Positions 54,602-63,311 of a stretch of DNA of 64,000 nt are shown here, one piece after another. The notes beneath the pieces are model-generated. The model saw nothing but the letters and a program-made list of their open reading frames with translations, was not told the origin of the DNA and made no database searches. Made by a program: the position numbers and the translations under genes. Source of the stretch: Longispora fulva (GTDB taxonomy: Bacteria; Actinomycetota; Actinomycetes; Mycobacteriales; Micromonosporaceae); the NCBI RefSeq assembly GCF_015751905.1, contig NZ_JADOUF010000001.1, forward strand, positions 4,092,001 to 4,156,000, written 5' to 3'. Numbering within the stretch: the stretch's first letter is position 1; every line of letters starts with the position of its first letter.

Positions 54602-55927
54602 ATGACGATGCCCCCCGCCGCCGTACTCGACGTCGTGATCCCGGTGTACAACGAGGAGGCCGATCTGGCCCCGTGCGTCCGCCGGCTGCACGCATTCCTC
54701 GCCGGGGCGTTCGCGTTCCCCTGCCGGATCACGGTCGCCGACAACGCGAGCACCGACCGCACGCCCGAGGTGGCCGCGGCCCTCCGCGACGAGCTCTGCG
54801 TCCACTATGTCCGGATCGAGGCGAAGGGCCGCGGGCGGGCTCTCAAACAGGTCTGGCTGGCCGCCGAGGCCCCGGTACTCGTCTACATGGACGTCGACCT
54901 GTCCACCGATCTGGCCGCCCTGCCGCCCCTGGTCGCCCCGCTGCTGTCGGGGCACTCGGACCTGGCGATCGGCAGCCGGCTGTCCCGGGGGGCGCGGGTG
55001 GTCCGGGGCCCGAAGCGGGAGTTCCTCTCCCGGGCGTACAACCTGCTGCTGCGCGGGACGCTGGCCACCGGGTTCTCCGACGCGCAGTGCGGGTTCAAGG
55101 CGATCCGCCGCGACGCCGCCCGGGAGCTGCTGCCGCTGGTCGAGGACACCGGCTGGTTCTTCGACACGGAACTGCTGGTGCTGGCGGAGCGCTCCGACCT
55201 GAGGATCCACGAGGTACCGGTCGACTGGGTCGACGACCCCGACAGCCGGGTGGACATCGCGGCGACGGTCCGGGCCGATCTGGCGGGGATCATCCGACTG
55301 GTCCGGCACCTGCGCGACCTGCCGTTGGGCGAGCTGCGTGCCCGGTTGGGCCGGGCCCCGCTGGACCCGCCGGGGGTGCCGCTCGGGCTGACCCGGCAAC
55401 TGGTCCGGTTCGCGGCGGTCGGCGCGCTGAGCACCTTCGCCTACCTGCTGCTCTACGCCCTGCTGCGGCCCGGCCTGGGCGCGCAGGCCGCGAACCTGGC
55501 CGCCCTGGGCGTGACGGCCGTGGCGAACACCGCGGCGAACCGGCGGCTCACGTTCGGCATCTCGGGGCTGCGGAACGCCGCCCGGCACCAGGCCCAGGGG
55601 TTCGCCGTGTTCCTGCTGTGCCTGGCCCTGACCAGCGGGGCTCTGGCCGGCCTGCACGTCGCGTCGGGCACGCCGCCAAGGTCGGTGGAGCTGACCGTCC
55701 TGGTCGTCGCGAACCTGACGGCCACGGTCCTGCGCTTCCTGCTGCTCCGCGCCTGGGTCTTCCGCCCGGCTCCGGCCCCCGCGACCGCCCGGGTCGACGG
55801 CGAGCCGGCTCCCGGGCCGGGCCCGGCCGGTCAGCACATCCCGGAGGTCACGCCCAGCACCCGGGAGCCGTCGAGGTCGGCGAGCTTCACGCCGACGAAC
55901 TCCCGGGCCCGGTCCGACGTCTGGTAG
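54602..55927 (+). CDS. Polyprenyl-phosphate glycosyltransferase (GT2) fused to GtrA
   Basis: 441 residues. The GT2 domain has DVVIPVYNEEADLAPCVRRL, VYMDVDLSTDLAALPPLV (DxD) and GFSDAQCGFKAIRRDAARELLPLV, as in dolichyl-phosphate sugar synthases. The C-terminal GtrA part has four membrane helices (QLVRFAAVGALSTFAYLLLYALLRPG; NTAANRRLTFG). It makes and flips the lipid-linked sugar donor, presumably for the GT39 enzyme encoded nearby. The last 97 bp overlap the convergent SDR gene. Confidence 0.9.
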   Translation: MTMPPAAVLDVVIPVYNEEADLAPCVRRLHAFLAGAFAFPCRITVADNASTDRTPEVAAALRDELCVHYVRIEAKGRGRALKQVWLAAEAPVLVYMDVDLSTDLAALPPLVAPLLSGHSDLAIGSRLSRGARVVRGPKREFLSRAYNLLLRGTLATGFSDAQCGFKAIRRDAARELLPLVEDTGWFFDTELLVLAERSDLRIHEVPVDWVDDPDSRVDIAATVRADLAGIIRLVRHLRDLPLGELRARLGRAPLDPPGVPLGLTRQLVRFAAVGALSTFAYLLLYALLRPGLGAQAANLAALGVTAVANTAANRRLTFGISGLRNAARHQAQGFAVFLLCLALTSGALAGLHVASGTPPRSVELTVLVVANLTATVLRFLLLRAWVFRPAPAPATARVDGEPAPGPGPAGQHIPEVTPSTREPSRSASFTPTNSRARSDVW

Positions 55928-56640
55928 CGCAGCGCCGGGGCCTCGCTCTCGACCACCGACAGCACGACGGCCGCCACCTCCTCGGCGCTCTGCGCGGCGG
56001 CGAACGCGGCCTCGGTCCTGGCCACGTACCGCTCCAGGACCGGGCGGTAGTCGCCCATCCCGGCGAGCAGCGCAGCCCGGTCGGTGACGGCGTTGGCGAC
56101 GAACTCCGTGGCCACCGCGCCGGGCTCCACGAGGGACACCCGCACCCCGAACTGGGCGGCGACCGGCGCGAGGCTCTCCATCATGCCCTCGACGGCGAAC
56201 TTGGCGGCGCAGTACGCCTCGTTGAAGGGCTGGCCGACGACCCCGCCGACGCTGGACACCGTGACCAGCCGCCCCCGGGACGCGCGCAGGTGCGGCATGG
56301 CCGCCTTCGTCATCCGCACGACGCCGAGCAGGTTGACGTCGAGGACGGCCTGGAAGTCCTCGACCGAGTCGGTCTCGACCGTGCCGACGTGCCCGGCCCC
56401 GGCGTTGTTGACCAGGACGTCGATCCGGCCGTGGTCGCGCAGCACGCCGGCGATCAGCTCGGCGACGGACTCCGCGGAGGTGACGTCGAGCGCCCGCACG
56501 TCGGCGACGTCCGCCAGCTCCCCGGCCCGGGACGTGTCGCGCATCGTGGCGACGACCTGGTGACCGGCGTTCGCGGCCTGAAGGGCGAGCGCCCGGCCGA
56601 TGCCGGTCGAGGTGCCGGTGATCAGGACGACGTTACCCAT
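55831..56640 (-). CDS. Short-chain dehydrogenase/reductase
   Basis: 269 residues. TGTSTGIGRALALQ (NAD(P)-binding), NNAGAGHVG, VSSVGGVVGQPFNEAYCAAKFAVEG (Ser, YxxxK). Classical SDR of the oxidoreductase type; substrate unknown. Divergent from the MarR gene with nested inverted repeats between them. Confidence 0.92.
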   Translation of the reverse strand: MGNVVLITGTSTGIGRALALQAANAGHQVVATMRDTSRAGELADVADVRALDVTSAESVAELIAGVLRDHGRIDVLVNNAGAGHVGTVETDSVEDFQAVLDVNLLGVVRMTKAAMPHLRASRGRLVTVSSVGGVVGQPFNEAYCAAKFAVEGMMESLAPVAAQFGVRVSLVEPGAVATEFVANAVTDRAALLAGMGDYRPVLERYVARTEAAFAAAQSAEEVAAVVLSVVESEAPALRYQTSDRAREFVGVKLADLDGSRVLGVTSGMC

Positions 56641-56651
56641 GACAAACCCCT

Positions 56652-56724
56652 TAGTTGATGGCCATGATGGTTATCCTCATGAACTACATTGAGTATGCAC
56701 ATGGACAGTTCATGTCGTCAACTA
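56652..56724. promoter_or_regulatory. Nested inverted repeats between SDR and MarR genes
   Basis: Outer arms TAGTTGA (56652-56658) and TCAACTA (56718-56724); inner arms CATGAACT (56678-56685) and AGTTCATG (56707-56714). The region is AT-richer and holds both divergent promoters, fitting MarR autoregulation. Confidence 0.65.
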
Positions 56725-56734
56725 TCCTGGGGGC

Positions 56735-57154
56735 ATGACCGACCCCGTGACCTCCGAGGTAGTGCGCCTGATCGCCCAGATCGTGGCGATGTACACGAAA
56801 GAGTATGAAACAGCCGCCGGCGCCCGCGACCTGACCACCATCCAGGCCAAGGTGCTCGTGATGCTCGCCGAGCCGATGGCCATGCGCGAGATCGCCGACC
56901 GACTGGGCTCCGAGCGCTCCAACGTCACGGGCATCATCGACCGCCTGGAGGCCCGGGGCCTCGTCGAACGCCGCGCCGACCCGGTCGACCGACGGGTCAA
57001 GAAAGTCGCGCGCACGGCTGGCGGCGAGGCACTGGCGACCGGTTTCGCCGCCGAACTCCGATTCGCCGCCGCGCCCCTCGCCGGTTTGTCCGTGACCGAC
57101 CGCACACAGCTCCGCGATCTTCTTCGCCAGGTGGCGGGTACGGACCTATCCTGA
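56735..57154 (+). CDS. MarR-family regulator
   Basis: 139 residues. DLTTIQAKVLVMLAEPMAMREIADRLGSERSNVTGIIDRLEARGLVERRADPVDRRVKKVARTAGG is the winged helix with DxRxK wing. Divergent from the SDR gene, which it probably represses together with itself. The next gene starts 6 bp downstream. Confidence 0.92.
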   Translation: MTDPVTSEVVRLIAQIVAMYTKEYETAAGARDLTTIQAKVLVMLAEPMAMREIADRLGSERSNVTGIIDRLEARGLVERRADPVDRRVKKVARTAGGEALATGFAAELRFAAAPLAGLSVTDRTQLRDLLRQVAGTDLS

Positions 57155-57159
57155 CTGCC

Positions 57160-57555
57160 ATGATCGGAGAACGTGACCTGTCCCGCCTGCTCAGCGGCCT
57201 GGAGCCCGAGCAGCACCCGGGCCGCTACGTGTTCGTCAGCGTGCCCGGCAAGGCCCCCGGGGACGTGCACCCCGTGGTCACGGTCACCGAGGACGACGGC
57301 ACGACGCTGGTGCTGACCCGCGCGGAGGCCGACACGCACCACCTGGAGTACGACCTGGTCATGGCGTGGATCACGTTGACCGTGCACTCCGCGCTCGACG
57401 CCGTCGGGCTGACCGCCGCGGTGGCCACCGCCCTCACCGGCGAGAACATTCCGTGCAATGTGGTCGCCGGCTACTACCACGACCACGTGTTCGTGCCGTA
57501 CGACGACGCGGCCCGGGCCATGGCGGCGCTGCGGGCGCTGGCCGCGACCGGCTGA
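57160..57555 (+). CDS. ACT-like domain protein (DUF2241-like)
   Basis: 131 residues. GRYVFVSVPGKAPGDVHPVVTVTEDDGTTLVLTRAEADTH and SALDAVGLTAAVATALTGENIPCNVVAGYYHDHVFVPYDDAARAMAALRAL follow the double-ACT layout of small amino-acid-binding proteins. Six bp behind the MarR gene, so probably co-transcribed. Ligand unknown. Confidence 0.8.
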   Translation: MIGERDLSRLLSGLEPEQHPGRYVFVSVPGKAPGDVHPVVTVTEDDGTTLVLTRAEADTHHLEYDLVMAWITLTVHSALDAVGLTAAVATALTGENIPCNVVAGYYHDHVFVPYDDAARAMAALRALAATG

Positions 57556-57573
57556 ACCGACGCTGCCGGGTCG

Positions 57574-57590
57574 GGCCCCACCGTAACCGT
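57574..57590. repeat. 3'-UTR repeat, copy 2
   Basis: GGCCCCACCGTAACCGT, identical to 40859-40875, 11 bp behind the stop of the minus-strand Lrp gene. The bases between repeat and stop are also similar (AAACC-TTT). Confidence 0.7.
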
Positions 57591-57601
57591 CTGAAAGGTT
57601 T

Positions 57602-58087
57602 TTACGGGGTTGTGATGCCCACCCCGCGGATGTGCTCGAAGATCAGGCTGGTCTCGGCGTGCGCGATCGACGCGCGGCTGACCAGGTGGTCGAGGACGAA
57701 GTCGCGCAGCGCGTCGGCGTCCGGCACCGCCACGTGCAGCAGGTAGTCGGTCTGGCCGGTCACGTGGTAGACCGCGAGCACCCCGGGCAGGGCCGTGGCC
57801 AGCGCGCGGAACTGGTCGATGTGGTCGCGGCCGTGCCCGGCGAGCCGCACGGACACCAGGGCCTGGAGCGCGTAGCCCAGCGCCGCGAGGTCGACCTCGG
57901 CGTGGAAGCCCCGGATCACCCCGTTGTCGCGCAGCGCCCGCAACCGGGTCAGGCAGGTCGACTGGGCGATCCCGCACGCCTCGGCGAGGGCGGCGTTGGA
58001 CATCCGGCCGTCCTGCGCGAGCAGCGTGACGATCCTGCGGTCCGTGTCATCGAGGCGAAGATCCTTCGGCATGACCCCATTGTGCAT
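57602..58087 (-). CDS. Lrp/AsnC-family regulator
   Basis: 161 residues. HTH LDDTDRRIVTLLAQDGRMSNAALAEACGIAQSTCLTRLRALRDNGVIRGFHAEVDLAALGY, followed by the RAM ligand domain (ALVSVRLAGHGRDHIDQFRALATALPGVLAVYHVTGQTDYLLHVAVPDADALRDFVLDHL). Divergent from the PLP-lyase gene, the usual pairing for Lrp control of methionine-gamma-lyase-type genes. Confidence 0.93.
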   Translation of the reverse strand: MHNGVMPKDLRLDDTDRRIVTLLAQDGRMSNAALAEACGIAQSTCLTRLRALRDNGVIRGFHAEVDLAALGYALQALVSVRLAGHGRDHIDQFRALATALPGVLAVYHVTGQTDYLLHVAVPDADALRDFVLDHLVSRASIAHAETSLIFEHIRGVGITTP

Positions 58088-58181
58088 CCGTGTTTTCGCA
58101 GATCACAATCATAGACAGATCAATTTCAGAATATTTTACGAGTGGATTGCGCTTCTTCATTCGATTCTTCATCCTTCGCAT

Positions 58182-59342
58182 ATGACCAGCCTCGACACCC
58201 TGGCCGTGCACGGCGGCCGCGCGGACCTCGCAGGACTCGGCGTGCACGTGCCGCCGATCGACCTGAGCACCACCTACCCGCTGCCGGACGTCGAGCTGGG
58301 CGGCGACTCCTACGAGGCGATGGCCACCGGCGGCCGGCCCCTCGACGGCGGCAGCCTCGTCTACCAGCGGCTGTGGAACCCGACCGTCGCCCGGTTCGAG
58401 GAGGCCCTCGCCGACCTGGAGGGCACCGCCGAGGCCGTCGCGTTCGGCTCCGGCATGGCCGGGCTCACCGCGTGCCTGCTGGCCACGGCCGCCGAGGGCA
58501 GGCGCAACATCGTCGCGGTCCGCCCGCTGTACGGCGGCACCGACCACCTGCTCGCCGTCGGCATGCTCGGCACCACGGTGACCTGGGCCCTCCCGCACGA
58601 GGTGGCCGACGCGATCGGCCCCGACACCGGCCTGGTGATCCTGGAGACCCCCGGCAACCCGACCCTCGACCTGATCGACATCGCCCGGGTCGTCGAGGCC
58701 GCAGGCGACGTCCCGGTGCTGGTCGACAACACGTTCGCCACCCCGGTGCTCCAGCGGCCCGTGCTGCACGGCGCGACGCTGGTGCTGCACTCGGCGACGA
58801 AGTTCCTCGGCGGGCACGGCGACGTGCTCGGCGGCGTGGTCGCCTGCTCCCCCGAGTGGGCCGCCCGGCTGCGGTCCGTCCGCGCGCTGACCGGCGGGCT
58901 GCTGCACCCGCTCGCCGGGTACATGCTGCACCGGGGCCTGCAGACCCTGCCCGTCCGGGTCCGCGCCCAACAGGAGTCGGCCACCAAGCTCGCCGACGCC
59001 CTGTCCGCCCACCGCGCGGTGTCCGAGGTGTACTACCCGGGCCTGCGCGACCCGCACGCCCTCGTCGGCCGGCAGATGTCCGGCCCGGGCGCGATCCTCG
59101 CGTTCTCCGTGCACGGCGGCTACGCCGCCGCCGTCAAGGCGGCGTCGGCCTGCTCGGTGATCACGCACGCGGTGTCCCTCGGCGGGGTGGACACGTTGAT
59201 CCAGCACCCCGCGGCGCTGACCCACCGACCGGTGGCCACCGAGGCGCGACCGCACCCGGGCGTGCTCCGGGTGTCCGTGGGGCTGGAGGACCCGGCCGAC
59301 ATCGTCGCCGACCTGGTCGGGGCCCTGGACACGGTGATCTGA
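58182..59342 (+). CDS. PLP-dependent Cys/Met metabolism enzyme (methionine gamma-lyase/cystathionine lyase type)
   Basis: 386 residues. YQRLWNPTVARFEEALADLEGTAEAVAFGSGMAGLTA (phosphate loop), LVDNTFATPVLQRPVLHGATLVLHSATKFLGGHGDVLGG with the PLP Lys in SATKF, and RVSVGLEDPADIVADL at the end. Cleaves or forms C-S bonds; the exact reaction is not readable. The 94-bp divergent region to the Lrp gene is AT-rich. Behind the gene (59343-59539) there are only GC-rich inverted repeats. Confidence 0.9.
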   Translation: MTSLDTLAVHGGRADLAGLGVHVPPIDLSTTYPLPDVELGGDSYEAMATGGRPLDGGSLVYQRLWNPTVARFEEALADLEGTAEAVAFGSGMAGLTACLLATAAEGRRNIVAVRPLYGGTDHLLAVGMLGTTVTWALPHEVADAIGPDTGLVILETPGNPTLDLIDIARVVEAAGDVPVLVDNTFATPVLQRPVLHGATLVLHSATKFLGGHGDVLGGVVACSPEWAARLRSVRALTGGLLHPLAGYMLHRGLQTLPVRVRAQQESATKLADALSAHRAVSEVYYPGLRDPHALVGRQMSGPGAILAFSVHGGYAAAVKAASACSVITHAVSLGGVDTLIQHPAALTHRPVATEARPHPGVLRVSVGLEDPADIVADLVGALDTVI

Positions 59343-59539
59343 TCCCGGGTCGGCCTGCGGCCGGGGCTCCGCCCCGCCCGCAGGCCACACCCCCGGCGCG
59401 CCCCGCTCCGGACCCGCCGCCCGCCGGCCCGGCCCGGGGCGCGCCGCGTTCCCGGCGGTCACGAGGAAGGCCGACCTCCGCCGCCGGGGCAACCGGGGCC
59501 TCGCCTTCGCCGCACCCTGCCAAAGTGACCTCCTCCGGT

Positions 59540-60526
59540 TCAGGTGTGGTCGTGGTCCAGCATCGCCCAGCCGAGCGGCGTCACGTGGTGCACCACCCGG
59601 TTGCGGTCCCGGACGCTCGCCAGCAGCCCGGCGTCGCGGAGCACCTTCGCCTGCTCGCTCGCCGAGGGCACCGAGATCCCGGCCCGGCGGGCGAGTTCGC
59701 TCGTGCTGCAGCCCGCGCCGGCCACCTCCAGCAGGGTGGCGCGGGTCCGGCCGATCAGCGCGGACAGCGCGGAGCGTTCGGCCCGGTCGGGCAGGAGCAC
59801 CGTGTCGGAGAACCGGCTGACCGGGTAGATCAGGACCGGCGGCAGGTCCGGGTCGAACATGGTCATGGGCTGGTTGACGCAGAAGTACGACGGGACGAGC
59901 AGCAGGCCCCGGCCGCCGAGGTGGATCTCCTGTGGCCGGTGGCCGGGGACCCGCAGCTCGCCGCGGGACCATTCCATGATCGGTCGCAGACTGCGCAGCA
60001 GGCCCTCCACGCCACCGTCCAGCATGGCCCTGGCCCGCAGCGCCCGGTCGCGTTCCGTCGCCTGCCTGATGACCGGCAGGTGCGGCGCGATGGCCTGCTC
60101 GTGGTAGGCGCGCATCGTGTCGGTCAGTTCGACGACGGCGTCGGCCCCGCCCCGGGCGAGCGGGCCGACGTCGCCCGGCAGCCGGCGGTCGGCGGCGAGT
60201 TGGCGCAGCTCGCGGTCGAGCATCGTGGCCGGGGTGCGCCGGATCGCCTCGAGGCCCCGCTCCAGGCCCTGGCCGGCGGCGAACGGGGTGAGGAAGTCGG
60301 GAAAGTACCCCATGGTGGGGGTCAGGGTCATGAACCGCCGCCACTCCGGCCGCGAGGTCAGGCCCCGGATCCGGTCACAGGTCGCGCGCCGCCAGTCGCC
60401 GAACAGCAGGTCGCCGCGCTGGCCCCGGAGCATGTGCACGCTCAGCACCAGCTCCCAGAGCGGGTCCGGCGCCGCCGCGAGCCGGGTTCTGGCGATGTCC
60501 TCGCTCGTGAAGTAGATCCTCAGCAT
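59540..60526 (-). CDS. ArsR-type winged-helix regulator, long form
   Basis: 328 residues. The HTH is at the C-terminus: LIGRTRATLLEVAGAGCSTSELARRAGISVPSASEQAKVLRDAGLLASVRDRNRVVHHVTPLG. The N-terminal ~240 residues are an unknown regulatory domain with LLFGDWRRATCDRIRGLT. This layout is common in Streptomyces-like genomes near antibiotic or transport genes. The following 338 bp (60527-60864) contain no gene that I can support. Confidence 0.85.
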   Translation of the reverse strand: MLRIYFTSEDIARTRLAAAPDPLWELVLSVHMLRGQRGDLLFGDWRRATCDRIRGLTSRPEWRRFMTLTPTMGYFPDFLTPFAAGQGLERGLEAIRRTPATMLDRELRQLAADRRLPGDVGPLARGGADAVVELTDTMRAYHEQAIAPHLPVIRQATERDRALRARAMLDGGVEGLLRSLRPIMEWSRGELRVPGHRPQEIHLGGRGLLLVPSYFCVNQPMTMFDPDLPPVLIYPVSRFSDTVLLPDRAERSALSALIGRTRATLLEVAGAGCSTSELARRAGISVPSASEQAKVLRDAGLLASVRDRNRVVHHVTPLGWAMLDHDHT

Positions 60527-60864
60527 GGTGGCCGTCCAGGGCGAAGGTCACGCGATCGTATCCCCACCTCGGGGTCGTGGGACGCACCGGCCGGGACGGC
60601 ACCCCACGCGGGGGACCGCCCCGGCCACCGTGCCCCGCTGGCCACGGTGCTGCGACCGGGCGCCGGCCGTGTGCCGCCGCGGCGAGGGGACTCCGCCACG
60701 ACACCCATCGCCCCGGCGGTCGTACCCGCCGTGGACGCCCCCGTCCGGGCCCGTCGCCACGTCGCGCGGGCGGGTCCGGCGGTCAGCTGCCGGTCACGGA
60801 GAGCATCGCCGGTCGGTACCCGGCGGTCAATGTTGTTCGGGCCAGGCCGAAACAGCCGCCCGGG

Positions 60865-61338
60865 TCACAGCTCCTTGGTGAAGTACACGAGGGTCCATCG
60901 CGGGAACGTCGACCGGCCCGCCTCGGCGTAGCCGAGTCCACGGTAGAACGCGAGGGCCTCGGGCTGGTTGGTCGCGGCGTCCAGGAACATCGCCCGGAAG
61001 CCCAGCTCGCCGGCCCGGTCCTCCAGGGCCGCCATCAGGGCCCGGCCGACCCCGCGGCGGCGGACGGCGGGGTGAACGCGGACCCGCAGTACCTCCGCGT
61101 GGGTCTCGCTTCTGGGCTTGAGGCCGCCCATGCCGACGAGGTGGCCGTCGGTCTCCACGACGAGGAACTCCAGAAAGGAGCCGGCGATGTCCCCCAGGTC
61201 GGGGTACGCCGCCGGCGGGTGCGGCTCCGGCGGCAGCGCGAGGGGGACGGAGTCGTCGGCCGCCCCGACACTGGGCAGGTTGTTCAGCGCCCATACCGTG
61301 GGCGCGTCGCTCGGCCGGAACTCGCGGACGGTGATCAC
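60865..61338 (-). CDS. GNAT N-acetyltransferase
   Basis: 157 residues, GTG start. VREFRPSDAPTVWALN, GMGGLKPRSETHAEVLRVRVHPAVRRRGVGRALMAALEDRAGELGF (acetyl-CoA loop RRRGVG) and LDAATNQPEALAFYRGLGYAEAGRS. Substrate unknown. Divergent from the FhuF-like gene. Confidence 0.88.
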   Translation of the reverse strand: MITVREFRPSDAPTVWALNNLPSVGAADDSVPLALPPEPHPPAAYPDLGDIAGSFLEFLVVETDGHLVGMGGLKPRSETHAEVLRVRVHPAVRRRGVGRALMAALEDRAGELGFRAMFLDAATNQPEALAFYRGLGYAEAGRSTFPRWTLVYFTKEL

Positions 61339-61446
61339 GACCCACTGTCACCCGTCTATCCCCTGTGGCACAAGCGCGTATTCGGGTCGACATCCGGGAC
61401 CCGATCCGCCCATTCGGAGAAAACCGCCCGCGACCCCGACCAATTG

Positions 61447-61465
61447 TTAGGGTAGCCTCACCTCA
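61447..61465. promoter_or_regulatory. Iron box (DmdR/IdeR-type operator)
   Basis: TTAGGGTAGCCTCACCTCA matches the actinomycete iron-box consensus TTAGGTTAGSCTMACCTWA in 17 of 19 positions. It adjoins the Shine-Dalgarno of the FhuF-like gene. Confidence 0.8.
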
Positions 61466-61478
61466 AGGAGGTGGGGTC

Positions 61479-62375
61479 GTGACAGTCATGACCGGGACGC
61501 CACGGGTCGACGTGGCCGACGCCCTCGCCCGCGCGTCGGCGCTCAGCGGCTTCTACGCGACACTGCCCGCCGACGCGCCCGGCCTCGTCCCGCTCGACGC
61601 GCTCCTGCGCCCCGACTCCCTCGCCGACCTCCTCGCCGGCGCCGACACCGCCTGCGGCGGCTGCCGGACCCGACCGGCGCGCACGGCCGCCGCGATCATG
61701 CTCGCGTCCGAGTTCTTCTCGGTACTGGCCGCCGGGCCCGCCGGCCTCCTCCTCGCCGACCGCCGCGCCCTGCTCCTGGCTCCCGGCAGCGTCGCGCTCC
61801 GCGGCGACGGGGAGGGGGGCTTCGACGCGCTCGCCGGCACCGGCACGCTGCTCGTGCTCCCCGACGACCCCGCGGCCGGCCAGCCGGGCACCGAGACCGC
61901 CGGTTCGGTGACCGCGCTGCACACCCGGTTCGCGGCGTCGTACGCCGACCTCCTCGCCCCGGTCGTCGAGGCGGTCGCGGCCGTGACCCGGCGCAGCCGG
62001 CGCGCCCTGTGGTCGGAGGCCGCCGACCGGTTCGCCGGGGCGGCGCTGGTGGCGGCGCGGACCCTGGCGGCGGAGGACGCCCGGCACGCCACCGGCGCGG
62101 GAGCCGGCACCGACCCGTCGCGGCCGGCACCGCTGCGGCCCGAACTGCGCGCGGAGGTCGACGCCGTCCTGGCCGTCGCCCCCACCCCGCTCCGGCACCC
62201 GGTGCGGTGGATCGACGTGACCGCACGTTGCGGCCGGGTCACCTGGAAACGACGCGGCACGTGCTGCCTGACGTACCAGACCCCGAAGTGGACCGGCGAG
62301 TACTGCACCACGTGCCCGCTGATCCCCGAGGAGGAGACGGTGCGCCGGGTGGCGGCGTACCTCGACGCGCTCTAG
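61479..62375 (+). CDS. FhuF-like siderophore ferric-iron reductase
   Basis: 298 residues from GTG 61479, 5-6 nt after AAGGAGGTGG. The C-terminal [24 protein letters not shown] holds the CCx10Cx2C ligands of the FhuF 2Fe-2S cluster. The N-terminal half is degenerate, as usual. Reduces ferric siderophores in the cytoplasm. The iron box predicts derepression under iron limitation. Its stop overlaps that of the convergent gene (CTAG). Confidence 0.88.
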   Translation: MTVMTGTPRVDVADALARASALSGFYATLPADAPGLVPLDALLRPDSLADLLAGADTACGGCRTRPARTAAAIMLASEFFSVLAAGPAGLLLADRRALLLAPGSVALRGDGEGGFDALAGTGTLLVLPDDPAAGQPGTETAGSVTALHTRFAASYADLLAPVVEAVAAVTRRSRRALWSEAADRFAGAALVAARTLAAEDARHATGAGAGTDPSRPAPLRPELRAEVDAVLAVAPTPLRHPVRWIDVTARCGRVTWKRRGTCCLTYQTPKWTGEYCTTCPLIPEEETVRRVAAYLDAL

Positions 62376-63208
62376 AGTGCCCGGACCGCCTCGGCCACCG
62401 ACAGCGGCCGCCGGCCGAGCAGCGCCGCGAGATCCCCCGTGACCTCGGAGAACCCGCCGGAGGCGATCGTGGCGTGGATGTCGAGCAGCACCGCGACCAG
62501 CCCCTCGGGCACCTCCGCGGCGCGCAACTGGCGGGCGTACTCGTCCGGGGCGACGGCGTCGTGCGTCACCGGCCGGCCGGTCACCTCCGACAGGGCCGCC
62601 GCCAGCTCGTCCTGGCTCCACGCGGCGGGGCCGGTGAGGTCGTACACGTCGCGGTCGTGGGTCTCGTCGGCGAGCACGACGGCCGCCGCCTCGGCGAGGT
62701 CGTCACGGAGCGCGCTGGCGACCCGGCCGCGCCCGGTGGCCGTGACCAGCTCCGTCTCCTCGAGCACCCCGCCGAGGAAGTTGTCCGTGTACAGCGGGTT
62801 GCGCAGGAACGTGTGCCGCAGCCCCGACCCGGCGATCACCGCCTCCGTCCTGCGGTGCACCTCCCCGATGCTCGCCGGGCTCGCGGTGCTCAGGCTCGTG
62901 TAGACCAGCGAGGACACCCCGGCGGCCACGGCCCCGGCCACGGCGGCCCTGTGGTGGGCGAACCGCACCTCGTGCGGCATGCCCGCCGAGGAGATCAGCA
63001 GCATCCGCCGGGCCCCGGCGAACGCCTCCGGCAGGGTGTCCGGCTCGTCGAAGTCCCCCCTGCGCACGGAGACGCCGAGGGCCGCCAGGTCGGCGGCCGC
63101 CCCGGGATCGCGCACGCTGACGGCGAGGGCGGTGGCGGGGACCCGCGCCAGGAGGTGGGTGACGACCCGTCGACCCAGTTGACCGTTCGCTCCGGTGACC
63201 AGCAACAT
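62372..63208 (-). CDS. NmrA/QorB-like NAD(P)-binding oxidoreductase
   Basis: 278 residues from ATG 63208. [20 protein letters not shown] (dinucleotide loop), [57 protein letters not shown]. Atypical SDR of the quinone oxidoreductase 2 type. Convergent with the FhuF gene, with overlapping stops. Confidence 0.88.
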   Translation of the reverse strand: MLLVTGANGQLGRRVVTHLLARVPATALAVSVRDPGAAADLAALGVSVRRGDFDEPDTLPEAFAGARRMLLISSAGMPHEVRFAHHRAAVAGAVAAGVSSLVYTSLSTASPASIGEVHRRTEAVIAGSGLRHTFLRNPLYTDNFLGGVLEETELVTATGRGRVASALRDDLAEAAAVVLADETHDRDVYDLTGPAAWSQDELAAALSEVTGRPVTHDAVAPDEYARQLRAAEVPEGLVAVLLDIHATIASGGFSEVTGDLAALLGRRPLSVAEAVRAL

Positions 63209-63311
63209 GCGCGGAACGCTACGGCTCCCGCGAACTCCCGTCAGGACGCGCGGAGCAACCTGTGCCACGACCGTGGCCTACCGGTGATCACCGCCAGCCC
63301 ATTTGGGTGGA

